Origin: Linnemannia elongata
Taxonomy: Eukaryota > Mortierellomycota > Mortierellomycetes > Mortierellales > Mortierellaceae
Assembly (NCBI GenBank): GCA_036320915.1
Contig: JAXBDG010000010.1
Location: forward strand, 1,302,001 to 1,366,000
Reading direction: 5' to 3'
DNA: 64,000 bases
The position numbers were made by a program, and so were the translations under genes. A model generated the notes under the pieces. The model made no database searches, was not told the DNA's origin, and saw only the letters and a program-made list of their open reading frames with translations. This document shows, one piece after another, positions 10,417 through 22,859 of the stretch (positions within the stretch are counted from its first letter, which is position 1; every line of letters begins with the position of its first letter).

Positions 10417-13400
10417 ATGGAATCAGAACTCGCCCAGGCTGCCCGCCAGAAACGCCTCAAGGCAGGAACAGCCTGCACTAACTGTCGCCGCAAGAAGCTG
10501 CGTTGCACTGGAACTCCCGCCTGTGCCAGATGTGTCACCCACAACCTTGAGTGCGTCGTCGACGAGGCCCTCTTCCTCAAGACCAACTCCCCTCAGTCGC
10601 TCTACGCCAAGTCAACCGCGTCCTCGTCTCAAGGACTCATGGGCTCGACCTCTTCCTCCTCTCATCACCACCAACACCAACAGCATCACCAGGGACACCA
10701 TCACAGTCTTCACAACAACCATAATAACCGCCACAACAGCAGCCTCAACAGCCAACAACAACAGCATAGGTCAAAGAGCAATAGTAGTCATCATAATGGA
10801 GGCGGCTCATATCATCATAACGACGGACACATGTCCTCCTCGTCCGATGTCGACGACTTTATGGACAGGAGGACCTCGGTCGAGTCCCAGTCTGACCGCC
10901 GTATGTCTGCAAGCAGCGCAAACAGCTACTCGAGCATGAGTCCTAGTCCCTCCCCTGCCAACTACCCTTACAACAATAACTACAACAACAATAACAACAA
11001 TAACAACAACCAGGATGACTTTTCCAGCAACAACTTCAACAAGAAGTCAACACCCCCAATATCGTCTTCGTATCGGTCAGGATCGGGACTCGACCACTCC
11101 TCGCCTTCATCCTCCTCAACCAACCACCAGCAGAACAACAGCAACAGTGGATACATCTCGCAGTCGTCGTCAGGGAACTTGAACAAGAAGCGGACGTCGA
11201 GGGATCAGGGTATGATCAAGCCCAAGCAGAAGCGGCGGGACTCCCGTCCAAACCGAGACAGCGATCCTCCATCTCCGCAACTTGCTCCACAAGACTCGGG
11301 ACCTTCGACTTCATCGTCGTCCTCAAATGGTGCGAGTAGGAGTAAGAATGGAGGAGCGAACGGAGAGGATTTTAAATCCGTTGTGAGCACAATGAGCTTG
11401 GATGGTCACGGTCAACAGTACGTATCATATCTTTCCTCTCTCCTGTTCTCTTTCTCGCTTCGCTTTTGCGCCCGTTTGGTCGAGTTGGTTGGGTTGATTG
11501 AGGTAATAATCAACCTTATTTCTCTGGTCCTTTGTTATTTTAACATGATGATTCCTTTTTCTCCCTTCCATTCTCTCCTTGATGTAGCTTCCATGGAAGT
11601 AGTTCGGGATTCTATGTGTGCCAGCTCAGTTCCCGGTACCGCCAGGGTGTCTGTAAGTAACCACCGCTACTCGGTGTTATCTGTCAATTTAACATACCTT
11701 TTGCGTTGACGCTAAAAAACAAAAACTAATTCTTGTCCTTGGAACTGAAAACAAAAAAAAAAAAAAAAAAAACTATAGACCCGCTGCCAATGGCCCATTT
11801 GAACGACAGTGATCTGTGGTCGCACTCCCTCCAGATGACAAGCGAACGGGAGCTGCCTCCAAGGGAAGAGATGGATGTCTTGCTCGGCCTTTACTTCCGC
11901 TACATGTACCCTTTCGCACCCATGTTCATCCGTAGGGCCTTCATGGAACAACACCAAAAGCGACCCGACCTCTCCCAGATCTTGATCCTTAACGCCATCT
12001 TCTGTAACGCTTGCTGGTACTCGGATGACCCGCTTATCAAACAGGATTCGACAAAGTACTTTAACAGGGCCAAGATTATCCTTGACGAGACGTACCATGT
12101 CTCCAGGATCAGTACTGTTCAGGCCTTGCTTCTGATGTCTCACCACCAGTATGCTGTCGGCAATTACTCTGGAGGTTGGCTCTACACTGGCATGGCCACC
12201 CGTATCGCTCACGTAAGTTTTTTCTACTCGTTTTTGCAAGTATTTTTGTTGCCACCAGTTCCTTGGCTTTTCCATAACTAACTTTTTTTGTAATGTTTCA
12301 ATGCCCCCACGGTAATAACAGGATATCGGACTTCATCGCCAAGATTTCCAGGTGAACGAGCCTGTGGAGGCAGAGATTCGCAAGAGAGTATGGTGGGCGG
12401 TCTACATTGCGGATAGACTTGGAGGCGGTGTTCTTGGACGACCACTGAACCTGCGGGACAAGGAGTACAATGTCCAGATGCCCTCGGATGACTGGATCAA
12501 CGAAATCGGAGGCGACGATGAAGTCGAGTACCCATACGAGCCCGAACGCATCGTCTCCTGTCGACTGCTCTGGACTGTCAAGCTATTCATGCAGATGGGC
12601 AATGTCCTCAACACGATGCACTGTATCGAGGCTGAGATCAACGGTGCCTTCTTGGCGGACATCTCCAGGACACAACTTCCTCAGCTCCACAACAGTCTGA
12701 CGTCTTGGTTCTTGTCGCTCCCTAACGAGCTCATGTATACGCCTTACACCATGTCGCCCAACTCGAACCACCCTCCTTCACCACCTACAGCGTTGATGCA
12801 CATGTTCTACTACACGACCTTGACGATGCTCCATCGTCCATATCTTCGACCTGTCAACTCGGCTGCGATCGACTCCAACTTTTTGATCTCTTCTCGAAAC
12901 ATCTGTACAGCGGCTGCGACGAACGTCTGCCATATTGCCGACTCGCTGATGCTTCATGGACAGCTGCGGGATACATGTTACTATGGAATGGCCTGTCTCT
13001 TGGCCGCAGGAACCGTCCATGTCCACAACGCCATCCAACCTACTCCAAGCAACCGTGAGACCACCCGTGCAGGACTGTCCAAGACTGTCAAGGCCGCTCA
13101 CGAGTTGGTCAAGACTTTCCCAGTTGCCGAGTCGTTGATTGCAGTGGCACTGGATGTTTTCGCCAGTCAGACAACATCGGCCCCGACAGAGATGGCAGCC
13201 TCGTTCATCGATATTTCGACCTTTGTGGCACCCTTCCTTGACATGACACAGTTGCAGTCGTCATCCATCGGGAACATTTATGAGGCGGCTCGGTTGGCAA
13301 AGTTGGCCAAGGATGGACCCGGACCGGCACCTTCGATCCAACTTCGCCATCCCTATGGAAACTTTTCGATGCCCCTACCTGAGCAAGGCAAGGATCAGAG

Positions 13401-14550
13401 CTCGACCAACCTCAGTTCGATGTGGCAGAGTCAGATTGCGACTGCGGTTGCTATGGCGGCCATTGCTTTTGGTGGAACCGACCCTCAGCAGGAAGAGCAG
13501 CAGTTCTTTGCCAACCCATTGGAGTTGCCAGAGGCGTTGCGTTTGGCGCCTATTGATGCTATGATGTTTGGTATGGATGGTAATGGAGCTGGACTGGATG
13601 CTTTTGGTGTTGATCCTTTGGCACATCTTGGTGGGCTTGGCACTGGTGCAGGAGGTGCTGCTGCGACTGGTACAGCGACTACTAGTGCAGCGACGGCTTC
13701 GGTTGGGGCGACGACTGCAACGACTACAGCCTCTGCAACTGTCGCTGCTGCGATGGGTGGGTTCGGGATGCCTTTTCAGCATTCAGAGTCACACCTGCTC
13801 CAATACCAGCATATGCAGCCTCACTTGACCTTCCAGCAACAGCAGCAACAACAGCAGCAACTCCTCCTCCAGCAACAACAACAACTCCAACAGCACCAGC
13901 AATTACAGCAACAGTTGCAACAACAGCAACAACAGCAGGCTCAGCAGGCTCAACAACAGGCACAGCAGAACCAGCAGTTCCAACAACAGCTTCAGCAACA
14001 GCTTCAACAACCCCAACAGCAGCAGCAACCAGTGGCAAAATCCTCTGTCCCTGTCACTCAGCCTGCCCCACCTACTACTGCTCCTGCACAGACTGCCCCT
14101 CCACCTGCTCAGTCACACACTACTGGCTTGTTCGGACAGTCAGGTGGAAGCACGTTCAACACCTCTCAGGCACTCAACTTTATGCAGGCTGCTCTTGCAT
14201 CCTCCCTGCAAGTCACCTCCCCAACCCCTCTGCAGCCTACCACCCAAGCGACGCCCACTCCTGCTGCCGCACCTACTGCTACTGCAGTGCCCATGTCGGT
14301 CTCGCCCCAAATGGAAGACGACAGTGCAGACCCACCCTCGCCACCAGCCATCTTTTCTTCAGACGATATGGATATGGAGGCCGCCTCGCTCTCGGACGAC
14401 ACTCCCAGTCCTGCCCACTCTCGTCAAGCGACCTCCGCTTCCTTTGATTCTTCTGCAGGTGCCACCAACAGCAGAAGCAACGCGGTTCTGGATGTTGACA
14501 AGAGCCTTGCCTTCTTTAACGAGGCCCTGATGCACAACTTGGAATGTTAA
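10417..14550 (+). CDS. Zn(II)2Cys6 transcription factor with fungal transcription-factor domain (1242 aa)
   Basis: Four exons: 10417-11417, 11588-11652, 11779-12212 and 12322-14550; phases fit. The zinc cluster has Cys20, 23, 30, 36, 39 and 46 with the canonical 2-6-5-2-6 spacing (CTNCRRKKLRC...CARC...C). A long Ser/His/Asn/Gln-rich linker follows. The 65-nt second exon encodes FHGSSSGFYV (about 335-344), matching the G-S-S-S-G element that opens the middle homology domain in such factors. Exons 3-4 continue this domain (LYFRYMYPFAPMFI; ATRIAHDIGLHRQ; KRVWWAVYIADR). The C-terminal 250 residues hold a polyglutamine block (about 1004-1070) and an acidic Ser/Pro tail, probably the activation region. 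It is a nuclear DNA-binding regulator by family; its targets cannot be read from sequence. The acceptor of exon 3 is preceded by a run of about 21 adenines. Confidence 0.92.
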
Positions 14551-14769
14551 AAACTGAGGCGTCAATTACCAGCTTATTTTTTTTTTCTTTTCCTCACCTT
14601 TTCTTACTTCAAAAGGCAACAACATTTCTGTACTCTATCTATTCTCTCCTCTTCTCTCTTTTTTCTTTTGTACCAACAAACTACAATGATCTCAGATATC
14701 TTTGACAAATAAAATAAAAAAAGTCTATATTTCATGAAACAACATCTATGAAAAACAATAAAAAGAAAA
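14551..14769. terminator. Shared 3' region of two convergent genes
   Basis: The 219-bp gap between convergent stop codons is T-rich on the left (14577-14587) and contains AATAAAA-like signals near 14708 on the plus strand. Exact poly(A) sites cannot be fixed from sequence. Confidence 0.4.
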
Positions 14770-17700
14770 CTACATACCGCGACTACGAGCATTCTCAAGA
14801 CCCTGTCGCAGCCGCTGCGTATCCCTGGCCATCCGCTGCTGTCCAATAACACGAGGCATGACCTTGTACAACGCCCAGTCGGCCTCCTCCAGCAGGTCCG
14901 CAGATCCGTCACGGATACAGGTGTCAATATATTCTCCGAGAACATACTTGTTGATGAATAGCAGGCGGCCCGTCTTGTCTGCCGCCATGGGCGAGGACGA
15001 GGACGACGTCTGGAAGGTCGAAGGGGATGAGGCCGTGGTGCTTGAATTGTAGAGAAGGGAAGGTGATGGTGATGGTGACGACTCGGGGGAGGCATCGGGT
15101 ATTGTTGGTTTTGCCGAAGATGACGGTTTGGTCTCGCCGGTCAAGTAGTGCATGACAATCTGAGCATCCCGCATCCGATCCTTCGAGCCCGCTCCGAAAC
15201 CAGACCGCTTCTCCAACTCCAACATCTGTGCCCGTTCCCGGATTTGCGCCAACACCAACAAGTTCAGCATCGACGCCGTTGTAGGCGAAAGATCCACCCT
15301 CTCCACCAAGTGCTCCACAGGTCTCAACCATTTCTCGGAACGCCAGACAAGCTCCTTCTCCGACACCTCCACAACCCCATCCTTGTTATGGAGGAACTTG
15401 TTGTTGCCCTTGGCCTTTTGGGCCTTGGATTCGGCGACCAGTTTCTCGATCTTGGCCTGCTCAGACTTGAGGTAACTCTTAAACACCTCCTGGCCCGCGG
15501 CATAGTCCCCACGCTTGTTGACAAAGTACCCCATCAAGAACTCCAAGAACGCCCCTGAACCATTAGAATCCATCGTCATCTCATTCCTCCGCATCTCCTC
15601 CAGCAAGAACTCGCCTTCCTCCTCCATCCCCTCAACCATAAGACAAGTCCGGACCATGGGTGCATACCAATCTGCAGTCTTCTGGATCTCCCCCGAGGCG
15701 GTGCACTGTGAAATGAGACTCCGTGCCGAGGTAGCATCCTGAACACGAACACAGCAGTTCAACAGTCCCTCAAAGATCTCGGGCGTCATCGCAATAGCAG
15801 GCTCTTCTCTCAACATATCGTACCGGACCTTGCGAAGAACATACCGCGCCATCTTCTCCTGCCCGTGCGAGGCACCAATAACGGTCTGGTACAACATCGC
15901 ATCCCTCTCGACTCCTTGAAGTGCCAAATCATCCCACCGCTCCCAGATCTCCTCGACTTGATCTCCGTGAGCCAATCCTGCCAACACATTGGCGATGGTG
16001 TCGCGGTCATGGTACTGCTGCACACTGAGTCCACCCTCCGCGTCCTTATTGTTGTTGTTATCGTCCTGGGTGGTAGCAGACAAAGCGTTCGACGACAGGC
16101 TCTTGCGCATCATGTCCTCAACTGTCTTGAGGGCATCCATCGAGACCGGGTAGAGCTGGTTCGAGTACATCCACTGGCCAGCAACAAACGGCGAATGCGA
16201 GTACATTCCAAAGCAAGACTCCAACAGCGGCAAGAAATCCTTGGGCGACTCGGCAGCGTACCCTGCCGGGCCCGTCATCTCCTCAAAGACTTTCATCACC
16301 CTCTGCGTAACCGATCCATCCTCACGAGACGATCCAAACTCGCGTGTCCGTGCCATGGTCTCCATCAATGTCAAATACGTGCTCTTCAAAGGCTGCAGCC
16401 CTTGCTGTTTCATCTCTGTCAACAAGTTCAGGGCATGGTCCTGAAGGGAGCACCTCTTGGGTAATAACAGGTTGAGTCGGGTTGAGATCCTCATCAGCTG
16501 GTCATAGTCCTCTGCTGTCAAGCTGCTCTTGGGAATCGCTGCAAAGGCATCCTGACTCCGGGCCCAGAGGAACGTCGCCTCGCTGTACTGGTACCGGTTC
16601 AGCTGAGTAGGCGCCGCCATCCCGATAAGGACTTGATCTGGAAGCGTGTCCGACTGTCGATCCTTGCACGTCCTCGAGATCGTCTTGACCAAACGATCCA
16701 ACGCAACCGCACTCGCCTCCAAACTCGACCGCTGCAAATCCGCCAACAATCCCACTCTGTTCTCCTCGGCCGTGGCATCCTGTTGACCCCTGGTAGCCCA
16801 TAACTTTTCGTCCGCAATGATCGCTTCATAATTGCCACGCTTGGCATGCTGACGCGCCAAGGCCGTGAAGGGTCGGATTGAGGGCAGAGTGTCGAGGGTT
16901 TTTGAGAGCGTGTTCACGATCTCGGTCGCTTGTCCTGTCAATCCACAGTTGGCCAAGGCTTCCGCAACATTAGAGTAGAGTCTTCCTCCAGATGTCTTTT
17001 CAATCGCTGGGAGCCTTGGCAACAAGTCGTTCAGCTTTGCCGCCGATCCCGCCTTTCCATATGCCTATCAAGTTGGATTTTATGAATAAAAACTTAGGTT
17101 AGCCTCAGAGCTGGTGCGTGATATATTATTGTTCCTGCATTACAAAACATCAACATGTAACATACCTGGAGGACATGACCCCAAAGATCCTCGTCCATCT
17201 GAACATCTTGAGATCGGGTCAACTGATCCGCCATTAAGAAGTTCATCACATCCACCTCTCTCTGCACTCCAGCTCCAGCTCCAGCGGCCGCAGAATGAAT
17301 GCACTCAAACATACTCTTCCAAAGAACCTGGTCCAAAGGAATATCCAAATCAGGCAACTCCCACTGATCCAACGATAAGACAGCCGGCAAACGGCCATGA
17401 CGGACCGCCTCAACCAACATCCTTGCAGATTCCCAATCACCCGATCCACTACCGGCGACTTGAAGGACTAACCGCAAAGTTTCCCGATCAGGCTGGACCT
17501 CGGTCTTGCCGAGCACGTTAGCTTCCCGACTCATGTCTGTCAAGATCCCGATCGCGCTGTTCAATGGGTCCACCAAGCCATCTTCCGTTCCTTCTTGTCC
17601 TACTGCTGCTGAAATAGTTGCAAAAGCCTGAGGTCTCTCGCCCAAGGTCTTGAGCAAGAAGTGGTACAACTCCTTGGTCACTGGTGCTGTTGCTGCTTTT

Positions 17701-18260
17701 GAGTTAGATGTGGCCAGGGTGCAAGCCTCCTGAAAGCCCTTGTAATCGTTCTTTGCCAACAATTGCTCCAGTTCCTGAACCGTTGCCGATCCTCCTGCCG
17801 ATGATGTTGATGTAGAATATGACTTGGTGTTGTAAACTTAATATTAAAAAAAAAAAAAAAAAAAAATGGCCATTGTTATGTCAGTTTTCTGCATGAACGA
17901 CAGTATCACGAAGATAAACATGCCAATTGCAAATAAGATGATAATCAACTTAGCATTTGTGTAAAACTTACAGCGTCGCGTCCAAAGGTTTCGTGTAGTA
18001 TGTGCCATAGGCATCGCAAACTTGGTCTGACTAGCAGCAGTTGTGGTGGCGGTAGAAAAGTAGCGTGAAGCCAACGTTGCGACAGGCCTATAACTGTTGC
18101 GTGAGGAGAGTGTTGCCAGAGCCTTGGAGGGTTGCAGCAGCAGCAGCAGCGCTGTCGGTGTGTGTGAGGAGGAAGCGGTTGTGGAAGTGGCAGAGGTGTG
18201 AAGTAGGGCTTTGCTCAGAGGCGCGCCTCCAGCCTTGGCCGTCCTGACGACGGAATGCAT
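14770..18260 (-). CDS. Mitochondrial pentatricopeptide-repeat-like protein (1084 aa)
   Basis: Three exons: 17972-18260, 17166-17836 and 14770-17064, sum 1085 codons with consistent phases (1, then 0). The N-terminus (MHSVVRTAKAGGAPLSKALL...) is rich in Arg, Ser, Ala and Thr with almost no acidic residues for 95 residues, a typical mitochondrial presequence. The rest is predicted helical. Several stretches of about 35 residues read like PPR units: DAMLYQTVIGASHGQEKMAR, TPEIFEGLLNCCVRVQDATS and TADWYAPMVRTCLMVEGMEE, each with the 'Y/F-x-x-h-h...A' pattern and followed by LLEEM-like ends. By family knowledge it would bind organellar RNA for processing or translation, like fungal Ccm1/Pet309-type proteins. 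I cannot name an ortholog. The first intron ends with a 21-nt oligo-T on the coding strand followed by AATATTAAG, an unusually long pyrimidine tract. Confidence 0.72.
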
Positions 18261-18729
18261 TATGTGTGAATGAGGAGGGAAAGGTGATGTGATGTGTCGT
18301 AGCTTCTTGTCGTCGAGGACGAAGAGTAGGGAGGGTAGAGGGTCGAGTGCTGATCCTTGCTTGAGAGTGTGAACCCTGATCAGTCTACGCTCTTAGGAGA
18401 CAAGTGACAGTGTCGGTGCTGTAAAGGTAGAGAGTGATGAAGGAAAGGAAAAGCGACGACAGCAACCAGGTCAAGAGGAGAGGCAAAGAAGACAACTGAT
18501 TGACTAAAGGATCGAGGAGTGGAGTGTGTGTAAGAGCTTCAGAAAGGGAGAGATGCAAGAGGTGTGTCGAAGTGGTCAAGCGTGGGGGAAAGCGGCTCGA
18601 CTGCAGGTTGCCAGTCGTATTTGTTGTGGCTTAGATAACAGTTCAGGTACAGTGTAAAAGAGAATTTCCTTTTTAATCATTATATTTTTTATATAGCATT
18701 AGCTTGCAGTACAGTTTCTAGGTGTTTGT
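18261..18729. other. Intergenic region between tandem minus-strand genes
   Basis: No gene seen. It must hold the 5' leader of the PPR-like gene, which is CT-rich on the minus strand, and the 3' end region upstream of 18730. Confidence 0.5.
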
Positions 18730-21700
18730 CTAGAAGGCCTCAATAAGCTTGGCCTCGAGGTTATGTTTCCGTCCATAGTGCATCACTTGGTTGCGCTCAA
18801 GCAACCGCCGGATCGCCTGGCCCAACATGACCATCCTAATCTCTCCTTCTGTCTTGGCTAGATCTGCCATCCGTCCTCCCGAAAGACCACTCGCAATCGA
18901 TCCTCCAGAGCTAACAACCGCCGCCAACATCAGCTCCTCCTCAAAGTTGGTCACTCCGCGCATCTGGAGGGTGCGCAGCGCCAAATTGCCACGAAGGTTG
19001 TTCTCCAAAACCTCCATCCATGCAGCTGCGGCCTCCCATTGACCCTCGAGATCCTTGCCCATTCCCTGATATGCCAATGTCCAGAACGACCAGGGCAAAC
19101 GGATCTTGAGCTCCTGGAGGGTTTGGTTGACCGACAGACCTTGGCAGAGACTGTTGAAACAGACCAGCGCATAGTTGGGGTCCTGGGGCGAGGTCAAGAC
19201 AAGATCGTCGACCTGGAAGGAAACCAGAGTCTTGTTGACGTTCACGATCTCAGCGGCGATGCCAAACGAGATCTTGGACAGGGACAGGTGCGTCAAGGAG
19301 GGGTGGTTACCAACCATCTGGAAGATCTCGCCGTCCATGCTTGCGGGGAGACTGTTGGTGTTCGTCTGTTGGCTCAACAACAGGCGGCGCAAAGGTGAAC
19401 CGGATCCAGCGCGGTAGGCACACGACATCAAGGCGACAAGACCGGGCTTGGTGATCAGGTTGCCAGAGACATTGATGTTGTGGAGGGCACCGATACCCTC
19501 GGGTTTTTCAATGTTCTGGGCCAAGAACAATGCCGAATCGTCGCAGAAGCCAGTGTTGGCCAAATTGAGCGTGATCAAGTTCTTTTGGCGGGTTCCGTGC
19601 GAAGAAGGGGGCCAGATCGCTTTCAAGAGCGTGGTGCAACCGGCAGATCCAATGTTAGGGTTCTCGCTCAGATCCAAGAAGCGGAAGTCCAGAGAGGTTG
19701 GCAAGACCAGGGTGGCCAACTCCTTGACACCCTCGCCGTCGAGTCGGTTGTACGACAGATCGAGGCGGTTCAATCGGCGGAGATTCTTGTGCGCACCGCA
19801 GAGGATCTTGAGACCGGATCCTGTGATGTGGGCGCGGGTCAACGACAGGACCTCCATGTCCGAGTTCTCCGTGATGAGCTTCTTCATGTTCGCGACAGCC
19901 TTGTCATTGTCAATCAAGACACCCTCAAAGGTGAGGCACTTGGCGTGATTGAGGAACCCAGGCAACTTCTCGCGGAGAAGGAAAGGGAAACCCGTCAGCT
20001 TCATGACCTCGATCGAGAAACAGGCAAAGAGACGGCGGATATGGAGGTAGATGTTGTCCTTGTCCATCAGCTCGGCCGACTCGCGGACCTGGTTGCCGTT
20101 GATCTCGACTATTGTCAAGTGGGCCTCAGTCAGGGTCTTGGTCAGATTGAAGAACAGCTGCTGACTGGCGGCAAAGATGGCCGTCGCCTTGCGATCGGGG
20201 TGGTCGAAGTATGCAGGCGAGAGGTGGAGGAGGACACTCTTCATGCGGCTTTGCTTCTTGATCATCTGGGTATAGACATCGACGGCGATTGAGTTCTGGA
20301 GAAGTGCCTCACTCTTCATGCCAGAACGGTCCGGGAAGGCAATCAGGTCGTCCAGACTGGCCTGCTCGTCGTTCCAGATATACCGTCCTGTCTGCATGCC
20401 CCTGAAGCAGTCGTCGCAGACCCACATGTTCCTACCGGTTCCTGGAGACACAATCCTCTGAAGTCCACACGACCAGTCCGAAGACGAGCTCGAGCCTGTG
20501 ATGTCCTGCATCAGCTTGCCGTAGCCTTCGAGGTGAAGGTGGTCGATCATAAACGACTCGATCTGCACACTGGTGCCGTCAACTGCGGTTCCGGTCTGGA
20601 TCGAGTCCTTTGGAGCTGGTACGCGAGTCGAGGGCTTGACGGATTTGAGGAACTTTTCGGCATGCTTGGCCAAATTCTTGCCCATCGTGACCTCCGTCGC
20701 ACCTGAGACCAGCCAAGCCATGTTAGCCATGTGTTGGAGGGCGGTGCCGTGTTTCTTCATAATCTCCTCAGGACGGTTGACGGCATAACCTTGGTGATCG
20801 GGGAAGTGGATCTGGTTGGTCTGGTCGCGGACACCGAGACCTTGACAGGGGGCCAGGATACGGAAGGGAGTGTAGGCACCAGATGAGTTTCCGGCGACGA
20901 CTGGAGGAGCAACTATGAGGCAGCGGGGCATGTCCTCGAAAGGGAGGGAGGCCAATGCCTCGGCGGTCTTCAGATCCATGACAGTCCTGGTCATAGGGGT
21001 AGCGACCTTTGTGCTGATAATACTCATCGGTCGTGCAACCTTCGAGTTGGCCTAATACGTCAGTGACGTGGGAGAGAAAGTTAGCACTATGGTAAGAGAC
21101 TGGATGTCGATTCTTAACTCCAAAAATAAAAAGAATAGACCAATCGAAATGGACACTTCACATGTTTGTCGTGTGAGTGGGGAAAATGAAAAAAGAGAAC
21201 GACCAATGCATGCCACACCGTTGGTGGGCTCAGCCTTTGGGAAGGAAGGAAGGATAGCATAAGGCGAACAGTGTTGTAATCAAGAGACAAACAGGAAAAG
21301 CGAAAAAATGCTCTAGTTCAACTTACCGATGAATTGGAAGAGACACGCTGCAGAGGTTCATTAAGTCCGAACGAGGCCAAGGAAAGGCTGGAAAGGGAGG
21401 TGTGAAGACTGAACTCGGCGGTATCGATGTTTTGGCCTGCAGAGTACATGCTGCTGCTCTGGAATGATCCGGGCACAGGACTCGAGTTATAGCGGTGGGC
21501 AGGTGGTGCGGGGAACGAAGGAGAGGCCGAGGGCATCGGGGAGCCTTGCATCGAGAGCGAGGAGCGGTGTTCAGGGTGGAAAGGGATGGTTTGCTGGTAG
21601 GATGGGTCACCGGGAGGGGGCGCAGGCAAGCCTCCCTTGGGAGGAGGGGGGAGGTGTGTGGGGGCGCTCTTCTGTTGAGACTGTGTGCGAGGAGGATACG

Positions 21701-22518
21701 AGGTTAATGGGTTAATGGGCTGTGAGAAGTACGAGGAAGGCTGACCACCAACGACAGCAGCCGAGGCAGCTCCGATCGACTGAGCCTGGTAGACTTGCTG
21801 GGAGTGATATGCCTGCTGTTGTTGCTGCTGTTGCTGTTGGGAGAGGTAAGGTGATGGGGTGGGGATGGATCCTGAGGGCATGTAGACGACGGGGGCGGGG
21901 GGAGGGCTTGGGTAAGGGTTGCCGTATTGTTGATATACGTGGTGTTGAGGGCTGTGATGTCCAGCGGCGGCAGCTTTGGCGTCGAGGTACTGGTATGTTG
22001 GCGGTGCAGGTTCGTAGGATCGCTGCTCAGAGTTTAGGAATTGGTGTTGGCCCTTTGGAGGATCACGCTGTCAGATGGGATTGAATAGCGAGAATATATA
22101 CGAGAGGGTAAGAAAAAGGGCTCTCTCTTTCTTTCTCATTCTCTCTCTCTGTACTTCATTCATTCACTCTACTCTTTACTCTTTACTCTTTTTTTGAACT
22201 TGCTCACTTGAGTAAAAGTGTAAAAGAAAAATCGCTCTCTTCATATCACACACACAAACACACCCCAACAAGATAAACTTGTATCTTTCTTTGTTGTGCT
22301 GTACATTTTCTCCTCTTGTATTACCACTGGTACCACTAAAAACCCTGCCCCCCCCCCCTTTTTTTTCAAGAAAATGTAACACTACTCACATCGGGAGGCA
22401 TATAGTAGCTCTGGGGACTTCGGATGATAGGAGACGACATATGTGATTCCGCATAAACGGGCATCGCCATAGGAGTCTGGGCGCGCTTGTTCTGCTCGTA
22501 TTGTGCGTTGGGGTTCAT
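18730..22518 (-). CDS. Leucine-rich-repeat (RNI-like) protein with Pro/Gln-rich N-terminus (1063 aa)
   Basis: Three exons: 22390-22518, 21327-22067 and 18730-21051, all phase 0, 1064 codons. Residues 1-290 are disordered and rich in Pro, Gln, Ser and Tyr, with a run of nine Gln and a PPPPKGGLPAPPPG segment that could bind SH3/WW partners. Residues about 310-420 hold a folded segment with FRILAPCQGLGVRDQTNQIH and GYAVNRPEEIMKKHG. From memory this resembles a block found in large LRR proteins of Mortierella. After about 640 come RNI/CARMIL-type leucine-rich repeats: LRRLNRLDLSYNRLDGEGVK, FRFLDLSENPNIGSAGC, and LITLNLANTGFCDDSALFLA with HNINVSGNLITKPGLVALM. The role is unknown; a protein-interaction scaffold is the modest inference. 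There is no signal peptide or membrane helix. Confidence 0.75.
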
Positions 22519-22828
22519 TTTGAACTAAGAGTGATCGACGACGAGGAGGAGGAGGGGGTATGCAGGGATGAGAGAAACGAGGAAGAAGTGTGGGGTGGAG
22601 TGCGAAAAATTGTTCGATCCCTGGTCGTCAAGTTTTTTTAAGAATTAAAGATGGAAGTGGTGGTGGTAGCGTGAGGGTAAAGAGGGGAGCGAGAGAGGGG
22701 AAATGTCGGAGTCGTTTTGTCAATACCCTTTCTTTTTAAGTGTTTTCAGAGTGCAAGAGATATGAAGAAGGAATGGTAGGGAGGTATGTAGTATCAAGGG
22801 ATGTATGAATGGGTATGAAAGGGGGTAG

Positions 22829-22859
<31 letters not shown>

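Noticed and set aside
15865..16464. 199-codon plus-strand frame inside the PPR-like gene
   Set aside because: Antisense shadow of a well-supported coding exon.
19480..20292. 270-codon plus-strand frame
   Set aside because: Antisense of the leucine-rich repeat exon; Leu/Gln-rich translation expected from that strand.
22176..22382. Additional exon candidates in the first intron of the LRR protein gene
   Set aside because: The intron is about 320 nt with CT and C/T homopolymers; the flanking exons join cleanly in phase 0 without any extra exon.
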